Shown here one piece after another: positions 19,265 to 31,166 of a stretch of DNA of 64,000 nucleotides. The position numbers and the translations under genes were made by a program. Below the pieces are notes generated by a model. The model searched no databases. It saw nothing but the letters and a program-made list of their open reading frames with translations, and was not told the origin of the DNA. This DNA comes from Acidicapsa acidisoli (GTDB lineage: Bacteria > Acidobacteriota > Terriglobia > Terriglobales > Acidobacteriaceae), in contig NZ_JAGSYI010000004.1 of assembly GCF_025685625.1 (NCBI RefSeq), positions 372,001 to 436,000 of the forward strand, in the 5' to 3' direction. The stretch's first letter is position 1; every line of letters starts with the position of its first letter.

Positions 19265-20434
19265 TTACGGCTGCGACTCTTCGGGAATCTGAGCCGAATC
19301 GGGAGCGGCTTCGCCCGAAGCCCGCGGCCGGTCAATATCGGATGCAATCGGTAGCGGAACCGACGACGATGCAGGCAAAATCTGCACCAGTGGCTTGACC
19401 TCCGGCACATCCGGCCGGGTCGCGGCCTCGTGCTGACGGCGGGAAGCGGCATCCAGATCGACGGGAATTCCACCCGGCTCAAGAACCGGCGCGTTGTACT
19501 GGAAGCTGAGATCCCGTGTAGCGCGATAGACGAAAGGCATCGCCAGCAACATCGCCACAAAGGCCATCCAGCTTCCGTCCAGGCCAAAGTCTCCGCCCGT
19601 CAGCCAGAACGGTGCAAGAGTGTCGCCCTGAATCACCTGTGAGTGGCTGCCGATCCCGTTGATCGGCAAACCGAAGAACAGCGCACGCGACGCGACCCAC
19701 CCGAATTGAATTCCCCACGGCAGCCACAGTGCCCGCGTGCGAAGGTAAGCCATCGCCAGCAGCAGTCCAAGCGCGATGTTGACCGCCATGCTTGTACGGC
19801 TCGCTCCCGGCAGCCACGCATTCAGGATTCCGTACAAAACGGAAAGCATCAGCGCAGCCGGTAGTTCGCCTATCAACCGAATTGCGCACTGAAATGGGTA
19901 GCCGCGAAATGCGATCTGCAGCGTCAGCGTCGCCAAAGCGAAGTAGGCCGCATCGGCGAACAACCATCCAAAGGACGCGAGACTCGTGGACAGATGCACC
20001 ACGATGCCGCCCAAAATCACAATTGGCAGCACGCAGAAAACCGCGATCGCCCAACCAGCAGCCACTCCCAGCCCAGCCTCGCCAAACCAGCCGGCCCGCA
20101 GCGGAAGCCCTTGCTGACGAATGGGATACAACTGCCGGTCAAAGGAGAACCCTATGCCGGCATAACCAAAGAGCAGCAGAAAGGCAAACATCACCTGTTC
20201 AACCAGCGGCCTCCAGTCTTGAGAAACCAGACCTTGCGCGCCGTGCCGGGCCAAAGTGCGCGCCAGAAAGAAATAGAGCGCCGCAAAGACAAATCGCCCC
20301 AAAGCCCCGACAGGACTCACTTCCCTGGGCTTATCGCCAACCGCATTGACCGGACCGGCGCTCAACGTTGCCCTGCCCTGTCTCTGGTTGCTGCGGTCAA
20401 AGAATCGAAGGGATTGGAAACGCGCATCGCTCAA
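19265..20434 (-). CDS. CPBP-like polytopic membrane protein lacking protease residues
   Basis: This 389-aa protein has about eight transmembrane segments (residues 45-300) and a soluble Pro/Ser-rich tail. The core resembles CPBP (CAAX/bacteriocin-processing) intramembrane proteases: LQIAFRGYPFQ sits where EExxxR is expected, LYGILNAWL at the FxxxH motif, and GIQFGWVASRALFFG at the third motif. In each, the catalytic Glu or His is replaced, so proteolysis is unlikely. It is translated from an ATG that overlaps the accA stop by 4 bases, so it is coupled to fatty-acid synthesis gene expression. A scaffold or sensor role is possible; unknown. Confidence 0.65.
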   Translation of the reverse strand: MSDARFQSLRFFDRSNQRQGRATLSAGPVNAVGDKPREVSPVGALGRFVFAALYFFLARTLARHGAQGLVSQDWRPLVEQVMFAFLLLFGYAGIGFSFDRQLYPIRQQGLPLRAGWFGEAGLGVAAGWAIAVFCVLPIVILGGIVVHLSTSLASFGWLFADAAYFALATLTLQIAFRGYPFQCAIRLIGELPAALMLSVLYGILNAWLPGASRTSMAVNIALGLLLAMAYLRTRALWLPWGIQFGWVASRALFFGLPINGIGSHSQVIQGDTLAPFWLTGGDFGLDGSWMAFVAMLLAMPFVYRATRDLSFQYNAPVLEPGGIPVDLDAASRRQHEAATRPDVPEVKPLVQILPASSSVPLPIASDIDRPRASGEAAPDSAQIPEESQP

Positions 20435-21276
20435 ACTTCCGTGTAAAACTGCGCAATGTTGCGGAACTTGGCCCTGCGCTGCTCAAGCCGCTCTTCGGTC
20501 GATAGCGCATTCAACTGCTCCAGATGATAGAGCAGGCAGGAATCCAGCAACGACGCCGAGGCTTCGCGGTTCTCATGCGCTCCACCCGGAGGCTCGGGAA
20601 CGATGTCATCGACGCAGCCTAGCTCTTTCACTTCCTGCGCTGTGATGCGCATCGCCGCCGCAGCTCGCTCCTTGTGCGCCGCGTCGCGCCACATAATCGC
20701 AGCGCAGGCCTCGGGAGTGATGACAAAATAGAGCGCATTTTCCAGGATCAGCACGCGGTCCGTAACGGCAAGCGCCAGCGCCCCGCCCGACCCGCCTTCA
20801 CCGGAGATGATCGCGATGGTCGGCACACGCAGCTTGGCCATCTCGATGAGATTCCTCGCAATCGCCTCCGCCTGGCCGCGCTCCTCGGCGCCAAGCCCGG
20901 GAAAAGCGCCCGGAAGATCGATGAAGGTAATAATCGGCCGGTTGAACTTCTCGGCAATCTTCATCGCCCGCAAAGCCTTGCGATAGCCCTCGGGATTCGG
21001 CATCCCAAAGTTGCGCCGGACGCGTTCCTTGGTCGAGCCGCCCTTGCGGTTGCCGATCACTAGCACCTCGTAGCCGTGAAAACGCGCCATGCCGCAAGCG
21101 ACTGCCTCATCGTCGCCATAGGCACGATCGCCGTGGATCTCGCTGAAGTCAGTAAAGAGCCGCTCGATGAAGTCCATTGGATAGGGGCGCTTGGCATGCC
21201 GAGCGCGCTCAACTTTGACCCACTCGGGCGTTACGGCCCGTGCCTCGTTGGAATTATCTGGGGAAGATTCACTCAT
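20431..21276 (-). CDS. accA: Acetyl-CoA carboxylase carboxyltransferase subunit alpha
   Basis: AccA works with AccD to carboxylate acetyl-CoA from carboxybiotin, the first step of fatty-acid synthesis. The 281-aa protein is shorter than E. coli AccA (319 aa), missing part of the N-terminal helix region. It keeps the carboxyltransferase core: GNRKGGSTKERVRRNFGMPNPEGYRKA, DLPGAFPGLGAEERGQAEAIA and SGEGGSGGALALA. It is the upstream gene of a two-gene unit with the CPBP-like protein. AccD and the biotin subunits are not in the window. Confidence 0.93.
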   Translation of the reverse strand: MSESSPDNSNEARAVTPEWVKVERARHAKRPYPMDFIERLFTDFSEIHGDRAYGDDEAVACGMARFHGYEVLVIGNRKGGSTKERVRRNFGMPNPEGYRKALRAMKIAEKFNRPIITFIDLPGAFPGLGAEERGQAEAIARNLIEMAKLRVPTIAIISGEGGSGGALALAVTDRVLILENALYFVITPEACAAIMWRDAAHKERAAAAMRITAQEVKELGCVDDIVPEPPGGAHENREASASLLDSCLLYHLEQLNALSTEERLEQRRAKFRNIAQFYTEV

Positions 21277-21374
21277 GTAGGTTGCTACACATCTCCAGGT
21301 CCGAACCGCAACCCGATCCTCAATGATTCTACGGTCCGGGGCTCAAAGCGACAAATCTCGCCGACAGATAGAGT

Positions 21375-22352
21375 CTACCGGAGCACCACCGGGTTAAGCA
21401 CTTTATCAATACGGACAATTGCTTCGTATGGCAGCGAGATGCCACTACCGGCGACGCTCGCCGCAATCTGCTCCGGCCGCGACGCCCCCACAATCGCCGA
21501 CGAAACCTCCGGCCGGCGCAAAACCCACGCCAGCGCAAGCTGTGTCATCGTCAACCCAAGATCGTCGGCAATCGGCTTGAGTTGCGCGACCGCAGCCAGC
21601 AGGAAATCGCTGCGAAAGTGCCGTCCATTGGTCTCCATCGTGATATTCATCTCCGGATTTGCGGCACGGCTGCCCTCCGGCGGCAGCTGACCAGGCTTAT
21701 ATTTTCCGGTCAACACACCCTGAGCCAGCGGCGAATAAACGATATTTCCCAGCCCATGATTCACGCAGGCGGCAAAAACAGCAACCTCCGGCTTGCGCCA
21801 CAGCATGGAATACTGCGGCTGACTGCTGGTTATCGGCGTCCATCCGTGCGCGGAAGTCAGTTCCGCCGCTGCAACGATCCTGTCTACCGGCCACTCGCTC
21901 AACCCGATCGACCGCACCTTTCCCGACTTCACTGCGCGATCCAGCGCCTCCAGCGTCTCCTCAAGCGGCGTCTCCCGGTCGTACCGATGGCACTGGTAGA
22001 GATCGAGGTAGTCCGTGCCAAGCCGCGCCAGCGAACGGTCCAATTGCTTAGCGATCTGCCCCGCCGAAAGCCCCCTGTCCGGCTCATCCCCAACAGGATT
22101 GAAGACCTTGGTCGCAATCAGATACTTGTCCCGGCTCTGCGGAGCGGTTCGCAGAGCCTCGCCCAGCACACGCTCCGCCTCGCCCGCCCCATACTGATTC
22201 GCCGTATCGAAAAGATTGATCCCCTGATCCAGCGCCGCGTGAACGCAAGCGATTGCCTGCGCCCGCTCCACCCCCCCGGCAACAGTAAGCCAGGTCCCAA
22301 AGCTGATTTCCGAAACCGTAAGCGGACCCTGGCCGAGACGTCGATATTGCAT
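21375..22352 (-). CDS. Aldo/keto reductase
   Basis: This NADPH-dependent oxidoreductase (325 aa) has the AKR (beta/alpha)8 barrel. Visible features are FDTANQYGAGEAERVLGEAL (catalytic Asp and Tyr), IATKVFN (Lys), DLYQCHRYD (His), the SLARL substrate helix, and a C-terminal cofactor loop VGASRPEQI. It resembles the voltage-gated K+ channel beta-subunit/YajO group. The ATG at 22350-22352 was chosen because GGGGGAAG precedes it. It is a single gene, about 100 bases upstream of accA; the substrate cannot be inferred. Confidence 0.9.
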   Translation of the reverse strand: MQYRRLGQGPLTVSEISFGTWLTVAGGVERAQAIACVHAALDQGINLFDTANQYGAGEAERVLGEALRTAPQSRDKYLIATKVFNPVGDEPDRGLSAGQIAKQLDRSLARLGTDYLDLYQCHRYDRETPLEETLEALDRAVKSGKVRSIGLSEWPVDRIVAAAELTSAHGWTPITSSQPQYSMLWRKPEVAVFAACVNHGLGNIVYSPLAQGVLTGKYKPGQLPPEGSRAANPEMNITMETNGRHFRSDFLLAAVAQLKPIADDLGLTMTQLALAWVLRRPEVSSAIVGASRPEQIAASVAGSGISLPYEAIVRIDKVLNPVVLR

Positions 22353-22643
22353 TTTGTATTCTTCCCCCGAATCCAATACTCCTTCAATTCGCCTGCATCA
22401 CTCTCAAACTTGCAATACAGATCAAACAGAGGTCATGCAGAACGAGTACATGAGTTTCCGCACCACAGTTACATTATCCGATGCAGCACGCAAGCTGATT
22501 CCCAAGCCTGTGCCCCCTATCAGATTCAATTTCGTGTTTACCCTACGTTAATGAGAGTGGCAAAGACTGTTAGATGCGTTTAGACGCGTTGAATCCGTAC
22601 TCTAGCTTGTCCGACCTCATAACCTCCCGAGGGCCACTCTCGA

Positions 22644-24455
22644 ATGCCGATCTCCCGATGGACCGCTGTCCTTGCGCTATTCTTAGCGTCTTGCAGCCAG
22701 CTTGTAAGCGCCCAATCGACCGCCAAAGCAGTTTGCCCACGCCCGGAGATCGGCAGCGTCGTCGAAGAACCGGAAGACCTGCGTAGTCACAACGGAGTGC
22801 TCGAAGCCGATCTGACCGCCAACAACGCGGCAAATCCCGATGGCTCACTGCGATTCTGCTTCACGGACGGGGCCGGTCATGAATCCCCCAATCTGCGCGT
22901 CAGTCCGGGAGACCTGGTCATTCTTCATCTGAAGAATGCGCTGAGCGATCTCGCTTCCGGCACCGCGCCGCCCGCGCACGTTCATGGCGGGCCGCATGGT
23001 TCAAAGAATACCGATCCCTGCGCCAGCGGCGTCATGAATTCCGTTTCCACCAACCTCCATTTTCATGGCCTCACGATTCCCCCGGTCTGCCACCAGGATG
23101 AGGTCCTAAAGACCTCCGTCCAGCCCGGCGACGCCCCATTCGAATACCGATTCCACATCCCCGACGACGAGCCACCGGGCCTTTACTGGTACCACCCGCA
23201 CATTCATGGATTCAGCAAAGTCCCCATTCTCGGCGGCGCATCCGGCGCGCTCATCGTCGAAGGACTCGAACGCGCCAAGAAAGCTGCCGCAGGCCTGCCC
23301 GAGCGCGTCCTCATCATTCGCGATCAGGATCTGATCAACCCCAACGCTCCGCCCTCGAAATCGGAACCCGTCGTTCCGAAGTTCCTAGTGGACAGGGACG
23401 GAGACGCCACCAATACGGGCACCGGATTCGGAAAACCGGCCAAAGATCTCTCCATCAACTACGTCCCGGTTCCCTACCCGGATTACCCTCCCGCGACGAT
23501 TCAGATGCAGCCGGGAGAACGTCAGCTTTGGCGCGTCTTGAACGCCTCGGCGATCACCTACCTCAACCTCGCCGTTCTCTTCAACAAGGCGCCCCAACTC
23601 CTGGAACTCGTAGCGATGGACGGCGTTCCCATGACCCACGACGACCCAGCCGGAGAATCGACAGACCCCCAGACTCATCTCGGTCTGCCTCCCGGAGCCC
23701 GCGCGGAGTTCATAGTCACCGGTCCGCCGGAAGGCCAGACCGGATTACTGGTCACCCGGACCGTGGACACCGGCCCCGGCGGCGAAAACGATCCCAACCG
23801 TGCCCTTGCGACGATCGTTCCCACCCCCACAGCGGCCGAGCCCCGCTCCAGGTTGCAAAGCTCTCCGGAGCCGCTTCCTGCTCCGAACCAGGCCTGGCTT
23901 GGGAACGTTACGCCTGTCCGAGTACGCCGTCTTTTCTTCTCTGAAAAACTGGCCGTGCCGGACGATCCTACCAGCGCAGTGGAGTTTTATCTGACCGTCG
24001 ATGGGAAAGAACCCAAGATGTTCGACATGAGCTCAAGCATCCCAGATATCGTCGCCCAGCAAGGAACCGTGGAGGACTGGATCATCGAAAACCGCTCCAA
24101 TGAGCTCCACGCATTTCATATCCATCAACTGCACTTCCTGCTGCTCGACTACCTGGGCAAACCAGTCCATGAAAACTTCCTTCGCGACACCGTCAACGTG
24201 CCGTATTACAACGGCCATACCCTCTCCTACCCGGCCATTCGAGTCCGAATGGATTTCCGCGATCCGAATACCGTCGGAACCTTTGTCTACCATTGCCACC
24301 TTCTAGAGCACGAGGACAAAGGAATGATGGGTTCGATCCGCGTCGACCCAAGTCCCCAAAGGACAGATCAAACCGCACAACACCAGCCCGCCAATATAGA
24401 TTCGCCCCCTTCATTCACCGACAATTCACATTCAGGAGGCCAATTACATCAATAG
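22644..24455 (+). CDS. Exported multicopper oxidase
   Basis: This 603-aa secreted oxidase has a signal peptide (MPISRWTAVLALFLASCSQLVSAQ) with a possible lipobox Cys at 17. All four copper-ligand motifs are present: LHFHG near residue 139, YWYHPHIHG near 181, HAFHIHQLHF near 490 and HCHLLEHEDKGMM near 552. So type 1 and trinuclear copper sites are intact. A C-terminal Gln/His/Ser-rich tail of about 35 residues follows the last cupredoxin domain. Substrate class (laccase, metal or bilirubin oxidase) cannot be told; the insertion rich in Pro and Asp before the second domain is unusual. It lies 135 bases upstream of an exported phosphoesterase on the same strand. Confidence 0.9.
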   Translation: MPISRWTAVLALFLASCSQLVSAQSTAKAVCPRPEIGSVVEEPEDLRSHNGVLEADLTANNAANPDGSLRFCFTDGAGHESPNLRVSPGDLVILHLKNALSDLASGTAPPAHVHGGPHGSKNTDPCASGVMNSVSTNLHFHGLTIPPVCHQDEVLKTSVQPGDAPFEYRFHIPDDEPPGLYWYHPHIHGFSKVPILGGASGALIVEGLERAKKAAAGLPERVLIIRDQDLINPNAPPSKSEPVVPKFLVDRDGDATNTGTGFGKPAKDLSINYVPVPYPDYPPATIQMQPGERQLWRVLNASAITYLNLAVLFNKAPQLLELVAMDGVPMTHDDPAGESTDPQTHLGLPPGARAEFIVTGPPEGQTGLLVTRTVDTGPGGENDPNRALATIVPTPTAAEPRSRLQSSPEPLPAPNQAWLGNVTPVRVRRLFFSEKLAVPDDPTSAVEFYLTVDGKEPKMFDMSSSIPDIVAQQGTVEDWIIENRSNELHAFHIHQLHFLLLDYLGKPVHENFLRDTVNVPYYNGHTLSYPAIRVRMDFRDPNTVGTFVYHCHLLEHEDKGMMGSIRVDPSPQRTDQTAQHQPANIDSPPSFTDNSHSGGQLHQ

Positions 24456-24590
24456 TTGTAGGTTCTATAGCTCGTTTGTTGAATACCGGAAAAATTGATC
24501 GTCTGTTAAAGAAATTCGCGTGCGGCTGTAATTTTTACCATCTAGTTTTCGTGCAGTCGGGGCTAAACCTCGGCGTCTGGAGGGAAATGA

Positions 24591-26666
24591 ATGACTGCAC
24601 GACAATTCACAATTGCAGCCGCGCGGGCGGTGAGGACGGGGCTGGTATCCGCAGCGATATTCCAGCTCGCAGTGGGCAATGCTTTCGCCGCCGAAACGCC
24701 GCAATCCAAGTCTCGTGACCGTGACGGGGAAACTGCAACTCCGATCAAGCACGTCATCGTGATCATCGGCGAAAACCGCAGCTTCGACCACGTCTTCGCC
24801 ACCTACGTTCCCAAGAACCCCAGGGAGCATGTGCACAATTTGCTCTCGGAAGGAATTGTGGACGCCGACGGAAAGCCCGGCCCGAACTTCTGGAAGGCCG
24901 AGCAAAAAGCAGCCAACGATGAGAAGCCCGATGGGTTCCTGCTGAGCCCGAGCAAATCGTCCTTCCCCGGTGGTTTTCTTCCAGCCCCTCTGGTTGGCGG
25001 CGCGAAAGACTCCTATATCCCCGGCGACAGCCTCACGCTGGCACAACAGTCTGAAAACGGCCTCACGCCAGAGGGCTATAACGAGCTCATCTCGGGCGGC
25101 ACGGGTCTGACCTCAAAGACCCCCGACACGCGCATCACGGATGTGGACTCGCTACCCGCTGGACCGTTCCAGCTAACCAATGACAAGGCATTCGACTACA
25201 ATGCATACGCTGCCAGCCCGGTTCACCGCTTCTACCAAATGTGGCAGCAGCTTGATTGCGACCTCAGCCACGCAACAGAGAAAAACCCCTCCGGTTGCGA
25301 CGCGAGGCTCTTTCCCTGGGTAGAAACGACGGTCGGCGCAGGCACCAACGGCCTTGCGCAGCCCGCAGACTTCAGCACGGAATACTCGCCAACCGCCACG
25401 ACTACCGGCGAAGGTTCCACCGCGATGGGCTTCTACAACGTACAGAAGGGCGACGCTCCCTACTTTAAATACCTCGCAGACACCTATGCGATGAGCGACA
25501 ACTTCCATCAATCCGTTGATGGCGGAACCGGCGCCAATCACATCATGTTCGGTCACGGCGATGCCATCTACTTCACCAACGCCGACGGCAAAGCCGTTGA
25601 GCCTCCGCACAAAGTTAAGGTTGACCCTGGCACTGCAAACGCAGGCGTCGTTGACGAAGTCGAGAACCCCAATCCCGCCAAGGGCACCAACAACTGGTAC
25701 ACCGAAGACGGCTACGGCGGCGGCTCTTTCGGATCGGCATCGTATGGTGGCGGTTCCTACTCCAACTGCTCGGATAAAGCCCAACCCGGCGTCGCCCCCA
25801 TCGTGGACTATCTTGAAAAGATCAACATCGATCCGCGTTGCCAGGCAGGCCACTACTACCTGCTGAACAACTACAACCCCGGCTACTTCGGCAACGGCGC
25901 CAACGCCTATACCGACACCAACGCAAACAACACAGTGTTCACCATCCCTCCCTCAGCCGTTCCGAGCATCGGCGACGATATGAACAAAGCCGGCATGTCC
26001 TGGGTATACTACGGCGATCAGTGGAACAACTACGTTCCGGACCCCTATCAGCTCAACTACGGCGCGATCGGCGCAAATACGGATGAATATTGCAATATCT
26101 GCAATCCCTTCCAGTACGACACGTCGATCATGAAGAATCCCAACATCCGCAATGCGCACATTCAGGACACTGCGGTTCTGTATGACGAAATCGCAGCCGG
26201 AATCCTGCCCGCCGTCTCCATCGTCAAGCCCAGCGGACTTGTCGATGGCCACCCGTCTTCATCAAAACTGAACCTCTTCGAATCCTTCGTGAAGAAGATC
26301 GTGGAAGGGGTTAAGGCAAATCCGGATCTCTGGTCCACCACCGCGATCTTCATCACCTTCGATGAAGGCGGCGGCTACTATGACTCCGGATACGTGCAGC
26401 CCCTGGACTTCTTCGGCGACGGTACCCGTATTCCCCTGCTCGTCGTTTCTTCCTTCGTAAAGCAAGGCCACATCGACCACGCGTATGCCGACCACGTCTC
26501 GATAGACAAGTTCATCGAAGCTAACTGGGGACTTCCAACCATCACCCATCGCAGCCGCGATAACTTCCCCAACCCAATCGCAACGCCCGGTAATCCTTAC
26601 GTTCCGGTCAACTCACCAGCTATCGACGACCTATTCGGTCTGTTCGATTTCCACCACTCCCGGTAA
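24591..26666 (+). CDS. Exported phospholipase C / acid phosphatase-type phosphoesterase
   Basis: This 691-aa secreted hydrolase belongs to the phosphoesterase family that includes bacterial phospholipase C and AcpA. A signal peptide ends near AFAAE (residues 30-35). Metal-binding motifs are IIGENRSFDHVF near residue 59 and, later, FITFDEGGGYYD near 587 and DHAYADHVSIDKFIEANW near 627. A long central insertion is rich in Gly, Asn and Tyr. GGAGGGAA lies just before the ATG, and a strong terminator follows. It could be used for phosphate scavenging from lipids; substrate unknown. Confidence 0.88.
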   Translation: MTARQFTIAAARAVRTGLVSAAIFQLAVGNAFAAETPQSKSRDRDGETATPIKHVIVIIGENRSFDHVFATYVPKNPREHVHNLLSEGIVDADGKPGPNFWKAEQKAANDEKPDGFLLSPSKSSFPGGFLPAPLVGGAKDSYIPGDSLTLAQQSENGLTPEGYNELISGGTGLTSKTPDTRITDVDSLPAGPFQLTNDKAFDYNAYAASPVHRFYQMWQQLDCDLSHATEKNPSGCDARLFPWVETTVGAGTNGLAQPADFSTEYSPTATTTGEGSTAMGFYNVQKGDAPYFKYLADTYAMSDNFHQSVDGGTGANHIMFGHGDAIYFTNADGKAVEPPHKVKVDPGTANAGVVDEVENPNPAKGTNNWYTEDGYGGGSFGSASYGGGSYSNCSDKAQPGVAPIVDYLEKINIDPRCQAGHYYLLNNYNPGYFGNGANAYTDTNANNTVFTIPPSAVPSIGDDMNKAGMSWVYYGDQWNNYVPDPYQLNYGAIGANTDEYCNICNPFQYDTSIMKNPNIRNAHIQDTAVLYDEIAAGILPAVSIVKPSGLVDGHPSSSKLNLFESFVKKIVEGVKANPDLWSTTAIFITFDEGGGYYDSGYVQPLDFFGDGTRIPLLVVSSFVKQGHIDHAYADHVSIDKFIEANWGLPTITHRSRDNFPNPIATPGNPYVPVNSPAIDDLFGLFDFHHSR

Positions 26667-26687
26667 GGACGAGGAAAGAAATAGCTC

Positions 26688-26727
26688 AGCCGGTCAGCAT
26701 CACATCGCTGACCGGCTCTTTTTGTTT
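26688..26727 (+). terminator. Rho-independent terminator after the phosphoesterase gene
   Basis: A perfect 11-bp stem (AGCCGGTCAGC pairing with GCTGACCGGCT) with an 8-base loop is followed by CTTTTTGTTTT. It lies 21 bases after the phosphoesterase stop and just before the convergent dnaE stop. Confidence 0.93.
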
Positions 26728-26736
26728 TGCTGGCAA

Positions 26737-30258
<3,522 letters not shown>

Positions 30259-30468
30259 GCTTTTTTGTCACAATCTGGTCCGTCACAGTCAGGCTTCATT
30301 TTAGGCGTTTGTGCCGAACCGCGACTTGCGGTCCTCGCGCCGTAATGAGGAAAAGCCGGTACAAAACCCGCGACAACGGCAGGCAGAAGTCAAAAGAAAA
30401 TCCCGGTTATCGCACCGGATATCGGATATGATTCGCGATGAATCCCAGGCGGTGCGGAAGGGGAAACG

Positions 30469-30660
30469 ATGCGATATGGCTTGCGAATTCTTGGATTTCT
30501 GCTGTTAGGCATAGGAATTGTCTGGATCCTGCAGGGAGTCAACATACTGCCGGGCAGCTTCATGACCGGCCAGATCCGATGGGCATATCGCGGAGGGGCC
30601 ACAGCCATCGTAGGCTTGGGGGTCCTGCTTTGGGCTGGCCGGTTCCCCAAACGCTCCTGA
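30469..30660 (+). CDS. Two-helix membrane mini-protein
   Basis: This 63-aa protein has two hydrophobic helices (residues 3-22 and 43-58) joined by a conserved-looking loop with ILPGSFMTGQIRWAYRG. I recall this small family in proteobacteria and acidobacteria, where it is annotated as hypothetical. GGAAGGGG lies about 7 bases before the ATG. Its gene is divergent from dnaE. Function unknown. Confidence 0.65.
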   Translation: MRYGLRILGFLLLGIGIVWILQGVNILPGSFMTGQIRWAYRGGATAIVGLGVLLWAGRFPKRS

Positions 30661-30878
30661 TCGTCTCCGCTCTCTGCACCCTGCAGATTCCTAACAAGTC
30701 CCCGCGCTCCGCCAACATTAGTAAATTCAAATCTTTAGAGAGGATTATTTCCCTTGAAATTGCAACCCGCTTGGCAACTTCATCGTCTATTTGACGAGCG
30801 ATTCCAATCACTCAGGTAGTCGCAGCGCCCGCAAAATTGGGCCAAGATGCGCGCTCTTGAAAAGGGTAAGGAATATAA

Positions 30879-31124
30879 ATGGCACCCAACTGTCCGAAAT
30901 GCGATTCGACTTCCACGCGGCGCATCGCGAGAAAGAAGTCTCTCAGTCATCGCCTGATGTACTTTCTTGGACGCTTCCCCTGGGAGTGTCTCAGTTGCCA
31001 GAAGTTTTTTTTCAGCCGCAAGCGTTATACCCGTGCTCTCAGGAGTTCGATGGGAGAAGTTTATACAGGCACAATCCCGCGGCCCACGGTAAAGCCGGGC
31101 AGCGAGGAAAGCCCTTCGCTATAG
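30879..31124 (+). CDS. Basic mini-protein with two CxxC pairs
   Basis: This 81-aa protein has CPKC (residues 5-8) and CLSC (residues 37-40) on either side of a Lys/Arg-rich stretch and an aromatic segment, GRFPWECLSCQKFFFSRKR. A zinc ribbon is likely. AAGGGTAAGGA just before the ATG supports translation. The family looks typical of acidobacteria, where GRFPW-C-xx-C mini-proteins recur. It is convergent with the nucleotidyltransferase gene; function unknown. Confidence 0.6.
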   Translation: MAPNCPKCDSTSTRRIARKKSLSHRLMYFLGRFPWECLSCQKFFFSRKRYTRALRSSMGEVYTGTIPRPTVKPGSEESPSL

Positions 31125-31166
31125 AGAACCGGTTCCGGAGACTCACTCCTGTTTACTCGGGAAAAC

